NCBI RefSeq assembly: GCF_003261175.1
Contig: NZ_QLNP01000082.1
Location: 1 to 47,091 of the forward strand
Origin: Arthrobacter globiformis
Lineage (GTDB): Bacteria; Actinomycetota; Actinomycetes; Actinomycetales; Micrococcaceae
Reading direction: 5' to 3'
DNA: 47,091 nt
In this document: positions 40,264 through 47,091 of the stretch, piece by piece
Numbering within the stretch: position 1 is the first letter of the stretch
Layout: each line of letters opens with the position of its first letter
Made by a program: the position numbers and the translations under genes
The notes under the pieces: generated by a model
What the model saw: only the letters and a program-made list of their open reading frames with translations
Databases searched by the model: none
Told to the model about the DNA's origin: nothing

Positions 40264-41982
40264 ATGACACAGACCAACTACGACTACGTCATCGTCGGCG
40301 GCGGAAGCGCGGGATCCGTGCTCGCCAACCGCCTGAGCGACGGAGGCCAGAGCAGCGTCCTGGTCCTCGAAGCCGGACGGAGCGACTACCCCTGGGACCT
40401 TTTCATCCAGATGCCCGCCGCACTGACCTTCCCCAGCGGCAACCCGCTCTATGACTGGCGCTACGAGTCCGATCCCGAGCCCCACATGGGCGGCCGGCGC
40501 GTAGCCCATGCCCGCGGCAAGGTCCTGGGCGGCTCCAGCTCCATCAACGGCATGATCTTCCAGCGCGGAAACCCGCTCGACTACGAGCGCTGGGGAGCCG
40601 ACGCAGGCATGGAAACCTGGGACTTCGCGCACTGCCTCCCGTACTTCAACCGGATGGAAAACGCGCTCGCAGCCGATCCCGACGATGAACTGCGCGGACA
40701 TTCCGGCCCGCTGGTGCTGGAACGGGGCCCCGCCACCAACCCGCTGTTCCAGGCCTTCTTCGCCGCCGCCCAGCAAGCCGGCTACCCGCTGACCGACGAC
40801 GTCAACGGCTACCGCCAGGAGGGCTTCGCCGCGTTCGACCGCAACGTCCACAAGGGCCAGCGGCTCTCCGCCTCCCGCGCCTACCTGCGGCCCGAATTCG
40901 GCCGGAAGAACCTGACCGTCCTGACCCGGGCCCTCGTCACCAAGGTCAACTTCAAGGGCAACGTGGCCACCGGCGTCACCTACCGCCGCAACGGCAAGAC
41001 CCACCAGGTGACCGCGGGGGAAGTGATCCTGGCCGGCGGCGCCATCAACACCCCCCAGCTGCTGCAGCTCTCCGGCGTCGGCGATGCCGCCCACCTGAAC
41101 TCGCTGGGCATCAACTCCGTGGTGAACCTGCCCGGCGTCGGCGAAAACCTCCAGGACCACCTCGAGGTCTACATCCAGCACGCCTGCACCCAGCCGGTCT
41201 CCATGCAGCCCAACCTGGACCTGTGGCGCTACCCGCTGATCGGGCTGCAGTGGATGCTGGGACGCAAGGGCCCGGCCGCCACCAACCACTTCGAGGGCGG
41301 CGGCTTTGTCCGCTCCAACGACGACGTGGCCTACCCCAACCTGATGTTCCACTTCCTCCCTGTCGCCGTCCGCTACGACGGCCAGAAGGCGGACGCCAAG
41401 CACGGCTACCAGGTGCACATCGGACCTATGTACTCCGACGCCCGCGGCAGCCTGAAGATCAAATCCACTGATCCCACTGTGCACCCGTCCATGCTGTTCA
41501 ATTACCTTTCCACCGACCAGGACCGCCGCGAGTGGGTCGAGGCGATCCACGTTGCCCGCGACATCCTCGGCCAGTCCGCCATGGGTCCCTTCAGCGGCGG
41601 CGAGCTTTCTCCCGGCCGTAGCGTGCAGACCGACGCGGAGATCCTTGACTGGGTTGCCCGCGACGCCGAGACGGCGCTGCACCCGTCCTGTACCGCGAAG
41701 ATGGGTCCGGACTCCGATCCCATGGCCGTGGTCAACCCGCTGGACATGAGCGTGCACGGCACCCGCGGCCTCCGCGTGGTTGACGCGTCGGCCATGCCGT
41801 ACGTGACCAACGGCAACATCTACGCCCCGGTGATGATGCTGGCAGAGAAGGCAGCCGACCTGATCGCTGGCAAGGCCCCGCTCGCGCCCCAGCACGCCGA
41901 GTTCTACCGGCACGGTGTGAGCCCGCTGGAACGCGGCGGAGAAATGCCAGTAGCAGCAGCTGCCGTTGCGGCGAAGGGCTAG
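40264..41982 (+). CDS. betA: Choline dehydrogenase (GMC oxidoreductase)
   Basis: 572 residues. FAD-binding [17 protein letters not shown] at ~8-24, GMC signature 1 ([13 protein letters not shown], ~86), signature 2 ([14 protein letters not shown], ~260) and the active-site region HPSCTAKMG with H473 and the later VTNGNIYAP (Asn). It oxidises choline to betaine aldehyde, and possibly on to glycine betaine, passing electrons to the membrane. Length and the C-terminal HPSCTAKMG form favour choline dehydrogenase over alcohol oxidases. AGAAGGAG precedes the ATG. The aldehyde dehydrogenase starts four bases after its stop, so both come from the repressible promoter upstream. Confidence 0.92.
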   Translation: MTQTNYDYVIVGGGSAGSVLANRLSDGGQSSVLVLEAGRSDYPWDLFIQMPAALTFPSGNPLYDWRYESDPEPHMGGRRVAHARGKVLGGSSSINGMIFQRGNPLDYERWGADAGMETWDFAHCLPYFNRMENALAADPDDELRGHSGPLVLERGPATNPLFQAFFAAAQQAGYPLTDDVNGYRQEGFAAFDRNVHKGQRLSASRAYLRPEFGRKNLTVLTRALVTKVNFKGNVATGVTYRRNGKTHQVTAGEVILAGGAINTPQLLQLSGVGDAAHLNSLGINSVVNLPGVGENLQDHLEVYIQHACTQPVSMQPNLDLWRYPLIGLQWMLGRKGPAATNHFEGGGFVRSNDDVAYPNLMFHFLPVAVRYDGQKADAKHGYQVHIGPMYSDARGSLKIKSTDPTVHPSMLFNYLSTDQDRREWVEAIHVARDILGQSAMGPFSGGELSPGRSVQTDAEILDWVARDAETALHPSCTAKMGPDSDPMAVVNPLDMSVHGTRGLRVVDASAMPYVTNGNIYAPVMMLAEKAADLIAGKAPLAPQHAEFYRHGVSPLERGGEMPVAAAAVAAKG

Positions 41983-41985
41983 GGG

Positions 41986-43533
41986 ATGAGCGTGACGATC
42001 GATACAGAACTGAAGCTCGTCCAAGGCCTGTACATCGACGGCGCCTGGCAACAGGCGTCCGACGGCGGGACCACCACCGTGCGCTGCCCGGCGGACGGGC
42101 GCGAGGTGGCGGTCGTCGCCTCGTCGACGGTGGAGGACGCGGAGCGGGCGATCGCCAGCGCACGGGCCGCGTTCGACGACGGCCCATGGCGCCGGCTCAC
42201 GGACATCGAGCGCGGCGCGGTCATGCTCCGCGTCGCGGACCTCCTTGAGCGGGACAAGGCCGCCTACGCGCTGGCCGAGGCGCTCGACACCGGCAAGCGG
42301 CTGGTGGAAGCCGAGTACGACATGGACGATATCGCCGCCTGCTTCCGGTACTACGGCAAGGTCGCGGGACTCGATGCCGGCCGCGTCATCGACACCGGCC
42401 GGGCGGATGCCATCAGCCGCGTGGTGTACGAGCCGCTCGGGGTCTGCGCACTCATAGCGCCGTGGAACTACCCGCTCCTCCAAGCGGCGTGGAAGGTCGC
42501 GCCGGCACTCGTCGCGGGGAACTCGTTCGTGCTCAAGCCCAGCGAGCTCACGCCGTCCACTTCGATCCTGCTCATGGAAACCCTCGCCGAGGCCGGCGTC
42601 CCGGCCGGGGTCGCGAACCTCGTGACCGGCACCGGGTCGAAGGTGGGCGGCCCGCTCAGCTCCGACCCGCGCGTCGACCTCGTCTCGCTTACCGGCGGGC
42701 TGTCCACCGGGCAGACCATCATGGCCGCCGCGGCGGAGACCGTGAAGCGCGTGGCCTTCGAGCTCGGCGGGAAGAACCCCAACGTCGTCTTCGCGGACGC
42801 CGACTGGGACGCCGCCGTCGACAACGCCCTGACAGCGGTGTTCCTGCACTCCGGCCAGGTCTGCTCGGCAGGGGCGCGGCTGGTCGTAGAGGAGACGATC
42901 GCCGAGCGTTTCGTGGCCGAGGTGGTCCGGCGGGCGAAGAAGATCCGGATGGGCGGGCCCTTCGATTCCGACGCCGAGACCGGGCCGCTGATCTCCGCCA
43001 AGCACCGGGAGCAGGTCCACGCCTACGTCCAGGCCGGGATCGCGGAGGGCGCTGAGCTCTTGTGCGGCGGCTACATTCCCGACGACGGGCCGCTCGCGGA
43101 CGGCTTCTTCTACCCGCCCACCGTGCTCGGCAACTGCCGCTCCGGCATGAGCGTGCTGCGGGAGGAATCGTTCGGGCCGGTGCTGACCGTGGAGACGTTC
43201 CGGACCGAGGCCGAGGCCGTCGCCATCGCAAACGACACCGAGTACGGCCTGGCCGGCGCGGTGTGGACGTCTGACGCGTCGAAAGCACAGCGCGTCGCCG
43301 GCGCCCTCCGGCACGGAACGGTATGGATCAACGACTACCACCCGTACGTCCCGCAGGCGGAGTGGGGCGGTTTCGGGAAGTCCGGGATCGGCCGTGAGCT
43401 CGGCCAGGCAGGCCTGGCCGAATACCGCGAAGCCAAGCACATCTGGCAGAACATCGCCCCCGCCCCGAGCGGATGGTTTGGCTCGGCTCACGGGGAAACT
43501 CGCGGGGAGACGGGGGCGGTCGCAGCCGGCTAG
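41986..43533 (+). CDS. betB: Betaine aldehyde dehydrogenase
   Basis: 515 residues of the ALDH superfamily. Catalytic C293 (SGQVCSAG), general-base E259 (FELGGKNP) and APWNYPLLQAAWKVAPAL are in place. The coenzyme loop reads LTGGLSTG where many family members have FTGSxxTG. Next to choline dehydrogenase, oxidation of betaine aldehyde to glycine betaine is the obvious reaction. The C-terminus has a short Gly/Glu-rich extension after EAKHIWQN. A terminator hairpin follows the stop by 17 bases. Confidence 0.9.
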   Translation: MSVTIDTELKLVQGLYIDGAWQQASDGGTTTVRCPADGREVAVVASSTVEDAERAIASARAAFDDGPWRRLTDIERGAVMLRVADLLERDKAAYALAEALDTGKRLVEAEYDMDDIAACFRYYGKVAGLDAGRVIDTGRADAISRVVYEPLGVCALIAPWNYPLLQAAWKVAPALVAGNSFVLKPSELTPSTSILLMETLAEAGVPAGVANLVTGTGSKVGGPLSSDPRVDLVSLTGGLSTGQTIMAAAAETVKRVAFELGGKNPNVVFADADWDAAVDNALTAVFLHSGQVCSAGARLVVEETIAERFVAEVVRRAKKIRMGGPFDSDAETGPLISAKHREQVHAYVQAGIAEGAELLCGGYIPDDGPLADGFFYPPTVLGNCRSGMSVLREESFGPVLTVETFRTEAEAVAIANDTEYGLAGAVWTSDASKAQRVAGALRHGTVWINDYHPYVPQAEWGGFGKSGIGRELGQAGLAEYREAKHIWQNIAPAPSGWFGSAHGETRGETGAVAAG

Positions 43534-43550
43534 GCATCAGCTTTGGGGGA

Positions 43551-43585
43551 GACGGCCGGGCGCTGCAGCCCCGCGCCCGGCCGTC
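43551..43585 (+). terminator. Terminator after betB
   Basis: GACGGCCGGGCGC (43551-43563) pairs perfectly with GCGCCCGGCCGTC (43573-43585) around a 9-base loop. Just downstream, TGCGTG is repeated at 43594, 43608 and 43624, before a TAGTGT -10 candidate at 43630-43635. Confidence 0.85.
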
Positions 43586-43697
43586 GATACACCTGCGTGA
43601 TTTCAGCTGCGTGCGATGTCACGTGCGTGTAGTGTTACCCGCGTCCAAAGGCGGCCGCGGGTCATCACCATCGTGCTTTTCTTACTTAGGAGTTCAG

Positions 43698-45341
43698 ATG
43701 TTGGAACCCAGCAAGAGTACTGATTCAAGCGGCATGGACGAGTTCGGCTACGCCCAGACCCTGGACCGGAGCATCGGCAAGTTTGCCAGCTTCGCCGCAG
43801 GCGTCAGCTACATCTCCATCCTCACAGGCGTTTTTCAACTGTTCTACTTTGGTTTCTCCATGGCTGGCCCGGCGTACGCGTGGTCCTGGCCCATCGTTTT
43901 CGTCGGCCAGCTGATGGTGGCCCTGTGCTTCGCCGAACTGGCTGGCCGCTACCCCGTGGCGGGGTCCGTCTACAACTGGGCCAAGCGGCTCGCCTCCGGC
44001 ACCTCGGCCTGGCTTGCAGGCTGGCTGCTGCTGCTGTCCTCCATCATGGCTCTGGGGTCCGTGGCGCTGGCCCTGCAGATCACGCTGCCGCAGCTGTGGT
44101 CCGGATTCCAGATCGTCGGTGATGGCACCGGACCCTTTGATTTCGCAATGAACGGCGTCGTGCTGGCCACCATCATGATCACCATTTCCACCCTCATCAA
44201 CGCGTTCGGCGTGAAGCTCATGACCCGGATCAACAGCATCGGCGTGTTCGTCGAACTGGTCGCGGCCGTGCTGCTGATCCTCGCGCTGGGCTGGCATGTG
44301 GTGCGCGGTCCCGAGGTCTTCTTCGACACCGCCGGGTTCGGCGAAGGCCACGACCTCGGCTTCTTCGGCGTGTTCCTCATCGGCGCGATGGCCTCGGGCT
44401 ACGTCATGTACGGCTTCGACACCGCCAGCTCCCTCGGCGAGGAAACGAAGGACCCGAAGCGCACCGCGCCCAAAGCCATCCTGCGGGCCGTCACCGCCTC
44501 CTTCCTGCTGGGCGGGTTGATCCTGCTCTTCGGTATCCTGGCGGCCCCGGACCTCACCGACCCCAAGATCGGTGCGGCCGACGGCGGGCTGCAGCACATC
44601 GTCCTCTCCGTCCTAGGCGGACCCTTCGGCAAGGCCTTCCTTGTGTGCATCGTGGTGGCTGTGGTGGTCTGCACGCTGGCCGTCCATGCCGCTGCCATCC
44701 GCATGATGTTCGCTATGGCCCGGGACAACAACCTGCCCTTCAGCCGCCAGCTCAGCAAGGTGGATCCGGTCCGCAAGACGCCCACCATCGCGGCCATCGT
44801 GATCGGCGTCCTGGCCGTCATCCCGCTGCTGGTCAATGTCATGCAGCCCGCGATCTTCACGATTCTGTCCAGCATCAGCATCGTCCTGATTTACCTCTCC
44901 TACCTGCTGGTCACGGTTCCCATGCTGCGCAGGCGGTTCCTGAAGAAGTGGCCCCTGCGCGATGAAGGCCACGGCGAAGCGGGCTTCAGCATGGGCAAAT
45001 GGGGACTGCCGGTGAACATCCTCGCCGTGCTCTGGGGCGGGGCGATGACGCTGAACCTGATCTGGCCGCGCCCCGAAATCTACAACTCGGTGCCGCCGTT
45101 CGAGTGGTACTTCCAGTGGGGCGGCGTCCTCTTCGTCGCCGCCGTCACCATCGGGGGCACCCTGCTCTACCGCCTGAAGATCAGGCACCAGACCGGTGTC
45201 CTGGCCGAGCACGCGGCTGCCGTTGCGGCCCACCCGTCGTCGGGTGCGGCCGGGCAGCCTCAGCCGGTCAGGGCAGGCGGAGGCACGGAGGACGGCGTCG
45301 AACCGATGGAGGATGATCTTGAACCGCAACGGGTCAGCTAG
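43698..45341 (+). CDS. APC-superfamily permease, probably for choline or a related amine
   Basis: 547 residues with about 12 membrane segments, beginning FASFAAGVSYISILTGVFQ in the first helix, and the APC-type substrate loops GYVMYGFDTASSLGEETKDPKRTAPKAI and AIRMMFAMARDNNLPFS. The C-terminal ~60 residues are a polar cytoplasmic tail. APC members import amino acids or amines; the position after betA/betB suggests choline, though most bacteria use BCCT or ABC systems for that. TAGGAG precedes the ATG at 43698; a longer frame starts inside betB and is rejected. It has its own promoter region after the betB terminator. Confidence 0.85.
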   Translation: MLEPSKSTDSSGMDEFGYAQTLDRSIGKFASFAAGVSYISILTGVFQLFYFGFSMAGPAYAWSWPIVFVGQLMVALCFAELAGRYPVAGSVYNWAKRLASGTSAWLAGWLLLLSSIMALGSVALALQITLPQLWSGFQIVGDGTGPFDFAMNGVVLATIMITISTLINAFGVKLMTRINSIGVFVELVAAVLLILALGWHVVRGPEVFFDTAGFGEGHDLGFFGVFLIGAMASGYVMYGFDTASSLGEETKDPKRTAPKAILRAVTASFLLGGLILLFGILAAPDLTDPKIGAADGGLQHIVLSVLGGPFGKAFLVCIVVAVVVCTLAVHAAAIRMMFAMARDNNLPFSRQLSKVDPVRKTPTIAAIVIGVLAVIPLLVNVMQPAIFTILSSISIVLIYLSYLLVTVPMLRRRFLKKWPLRDEGHGEAGFSMGKWGLPVNILAVLWGGAMTLNLIWPRPEIYNSVPPFEWYFQWGGVLFVAAVTIGGTLLYRLKIRHQTGVLAEHAAAVAAHPSSGAAGQPQPVRAGGGTEDGVEPMEDDLEPQRVS

Positions 45342-45400
45342 ATTGGCAACAGGTGCCGTTGCGAACGAGTCCCCGGGACTCAGGAAAGGAACACTAACTC

Positions 45401-46543
45401 ATGGTTCATAAAGTCAAGGCTGTTGTTGTCAGGGCGAAGGATGCTCCGGTGTCGGTGGAGACGATCCTGGTGCCGGATCCGGGGCCGGGGGAGGCTTTGG
45501 TGGATGTCCTGACGTGCGGGGTGTGTCATACGGATCTGCATTACAAGCTGGGCGGGATTGGTGATGAGTTCCCGTATCTGCTGGGCCATGAGGCGACCGG
45601 TGTGGTTTCGGCGGTGGGTGAGGGTGTTACCGAGGTGTCCCCGGGTGACCGGGTGATTCTGAACTGGCGTGCGGTGTGCGGGCAGTGCCGGGCGTGTGCG
45701 AAGGGCCAGCCGCAGTACTGTTTCAACACCGCGAACGCCACGCAGAAGATGACCTTGGAGGACGGCACCGAGCTGTCCCCGGCGTTGGGGATCGGGGCGT
45801 TCGCGGAGAAGACGCTGGTCGCTGCCGGGCAGTGCACGAAGGTCGATGAGGACGCGGACCCGGCCGCCGTGGGTTTGCTGGGCTGCGGTGTGATGGCCGG
45901 CATTGGCGCGGCCATTAACACCGGTGAGGTCAAGCGCGGTGAGTCGGTGGCCGTGATCGGCTGCGGCGGGGTGGGCATCGCTGCGATTGCCGGCGCGAAG
46001 CTCGCCGGTGCCACGACGATCATCGCCGTGGACATTGACGAGAACAAGATCGAGATGGCCAAGGCCCTCGGCGCGACCCACGGGGTGAACTCCCGCACCT
46101 CTGACCCGGTCGAGGCGATCCGGGCCCTCACGAACGGGAACGGCGCGGACGTGGTGATCGAGGCCGTCGGCCGGCCCGAAACGTACAAGCAGGCCTTCTA
46201 CGCCCGCGACCTTGCCGGCCGCGTGGTCCTGGTCGGTGTCCCGACCCCGGAGATGGTCCTGGAGTTGCCGCTGCTGGATGTGTTCGGGCGGGGCGGGTCG
46301 CTGAAGTCCTCCTGGTACGGGGACTGCCTGCCCTCCCGCGACTTCCCGATGCTCGTGGCCCACTACAAGGCCGGCAACCTGGACCTGGACGCGTTCGTCT
46401 CCGAACGGATCACCATCGACCAGGTCGAGGAAGCCTTCGACAAAATGCACGAAGGCAAAGTCCTCCGCTCCGTCGTCGAAATCCAGCCCGCGCCAGCCTC
46501 CTCCACAGCTGCTGCTGCCGAGCCGGCGGGGGCCTCGGCATGA
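45401..46543 (+). CDS. mscR: S-(hydroxymethyl)mycothiol dehydrogenase (mycothiol-dependent formaldehyde dehydrogenase)
   Basis: 380 residues of the zinc MDR family. Catalytic zinc ligands in CGVCHTDLH and LGHEATG, four structural-zinc cysteines in [18 protein letters not shown] site [10 protein letters not shown], and the class-specific NWRAVCGQC and [20 protein letters not shown]. It oxidises the adduct of formaldehyde and mycothiol (and may reduce S-nitrosomycothiol), in the cytosol. Glycine betaine demethylation releases formaldehyde, which fits the operon before it. AAAGGAA precedes the ATG. The stop overlaps the MBL gene (ATGA). The C-terminal ~15 residues are Ala-rich. Confidence 0.95.
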   Translation: MVHKVKAVVVRAKDAPVSVETILVPDPGPGEALVDVLTCGVCHTDLHYKLGGIGDEFPYLLGHEATGVVSAVGEGVTEVSPGDRVILNWRAVCGQCRACAKGQPQYCFNTANATQKMTLEDGTELSPALGIGAFAEKTLVAAGQCTKVDEDADPAAVGLLGCGVMAGIGAAINTGEVKRGESVAVIGCGGVGIAAIAGAKLAGATTIIAVDIDENKIEMAKALGATHGVNSRTSDPVEAIRALTNGNGADVVIEAVGRPETYKQAFYARDLAGRVVLVGVPTPEMVLELPLLDVFGRGGSLKSSWYGDCLPSRDFPMLVAHYKAGNLDLDAFVSERITIDQVEEAFDKMHEGKVLRSVVEIQPAPASSTAAAAEPAGASA

Positions 46544-47091
46544 GCGTGAGGATCGAAAACCTTGTCACCTCGGGCACGTTCTCGCTCGACGGCGGGACCT
46601 GGGATGTGGACAACAACGTCTGGATCGTCGGCAACGACACCGAGTGCGTGATCATTGATTCCCCGCACGACGCCGCCGCGATCATCAACCAGGTCCGCGG
46701 CCGTACGGTGAAGGCGATCCTGCTCACCCACGCGCACAACGACCACATCGGTGCCGCACGCCAGGTCGCCGACGCCGTCGGCGCGCCGATCCACCTGAAC
46801 CCGGAGGACCAGGTCCTCTGGGAACAGGTCTACCCCGGCACCACCCCCGATGCGGCCATCGCGGACGGGGACGAGTTCCAGGTCGGCGGCGCCACCCTGA
46901 AGGCCATCCACACCCCAGGTCACTCACCCGGGTCCACCTGCTTCCACCTCGAAGCAGAGCACACCGTGTTCACCGGAGACACCCTGTTCAACGGCGGACC
47001 CGGCGCCACCGGCCGCTCCTACAGCGACTACCCCACCATCCTGACCTCCATCCGCGAACGGCTCCTCACCCTCCCGCCGGAAACCACCGTC
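46540..47091 (+). CDS. MBL-fold hydrolase, 3' truncated by the window end
   Basis: 184 residues are visible and the frame is still open at the window edge. Metallo-beta-lactamase motifs are [16 protein letters not shown] (HxHxDH metal ligands, ~residues 66-72), HTPGHSPGS and [12 protein letters not shown]. It overlaps the dehydrogenase gene (ATGA), the same pairing known in mycobacteria (Rv2259-Rv2260). A job in hydrolysing the S-formyl mycothiol product is likely but unproven; general thioesterase activity is the alternative. Confidence 0.9.
   Translation, partial: MSVRIENLVTSGTFSLDGGTWDVDNNVWIVGNDTECVIIDSPHDAAAIINQVRGRTVKAILLTHAHNDHIGAARQVADAVGAPIHLNPEDQVLWEQVYPGTTPDAAIADGDEFQVGGATLKAIHTPGHSPGSTCFHLEAEHTVFTGDTLFNGGPGATGRSYSDYPTILTSIRERLLTLPPETTV

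Noticed and set aside
42690-42720. LTGGLSTG in betB as an inactivating change
   Set aside because: The catalytic Cys and Glu are intact and this coenzyme loop varies within the family.
40216-43491. 1091-codon minus-strand open frame opposite betA/betB
   Set aside because: High-GC antisense frame with low-complexity His/Val/Gly/Arg text; both sense genes are complete and conserved.

Overview
The window is high-GC actinobacterial DNA, most likely from Arthrobacter/Pseudarthrobacter or a close Micrococcaceae relative. The assignment rests on a mycothiol-type formaldehyde dehydrogenase, a DUF3073 protein, a Septum_form-family membrane protein, a HspR-type HAIR operator in front of clpB, many GTG/TTG starts, pervasive ATGA/GTGA gene overlaps and several leaderless-looking starts with TANNNT -10 boxes.

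Layout. (a) 1-7.4 kb, plus strand: the tail of a secreted DNRLRE/CBM96-like protein, then a seven-gene, mostly overlapping polysaccharide cluster: HprK-like P-loop kinase, GT2 glycosyltransferase, MOP-type flippase, large membrane protein with an internal 21-bp tandem repeat, two tiny membrane proteins and a metallophosphoesterase. (b) 7.5-12.6 kb, minus strand: a second four-gene polysaccharide operon: DPM1-like GT2, another GT2, a paralogous HprK-like kinase, and one protein that fuses the GT2 and flippase which are separate genes in (a). (c) 12.8-16.5 kb: a GH16 lipoprotein, a metallophosphoesterase lipoprotein, a secreted trypsin-like protease and a YCII protein. (d) 16.7-27 kb, housekeeping: clpB with its HAIR operator, a Septum_form protein, DUF3073, a VOC protein, purM/purF, a small membrane protein, a fumarylacetoacetate hydrolase-family enzyme, and uraH/uraD of urate breakdown. 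(e) 27.2-34.9 kb: a GAF histidine kinase overlapping a large fusion of a GH26-like domain (apparently lacking both catalytic glutamates) and an OpgC-type membrane acyltransferase. Facing it is an operon coupling a response regulator-PP2C phosphatase, a BcsA-like processive glycosyltransferase with a large helical insertion, a STAS protein and an RsbW-like kinase. (f) 34.98-37.0 kb: a 2-kb accessory islet bounded by 45-bp imperfect inverted repeats and flush 9-bp direct repeats, with no transposase. It carries two tandem secreted four-cysteine proteins (DUF6355-like) and small unknown genes. (g) 37.2-39.3 kb: an OmpR-type two-component system. (h) 39.3-47.1 kb: a BetI-like TetR regulator, a promoter overlapped by its probable operator, a possible leaderless leader peptide, choline dehydrogenase, betaine aldehyde dehydrogenase, an APC permease, S-(hydroxymethyl)mycothiol dehydrogenase and an MBL-fold hydrolase cut by the window end.

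How the genes work together. Regions (a), (b), (c) and (e) are rich in cell-surface glycan synthesis, export and trimming, and two of them pair synthesis genes with kinases or a partner-switching module. Region (h) reads as choline uptake, oxidation to glycine betaine, and disposal of formaldehyde released by later demethylation. Most novel by eye: the transposase-less islet (f), the duplicated kinase/GT2/flippase module in split and fused forms, the partner-switch/synthase operon, and the catalytically degenerate GH26-OpgC fusion. No rRNA, tRNA or CRISPR array was recognised.
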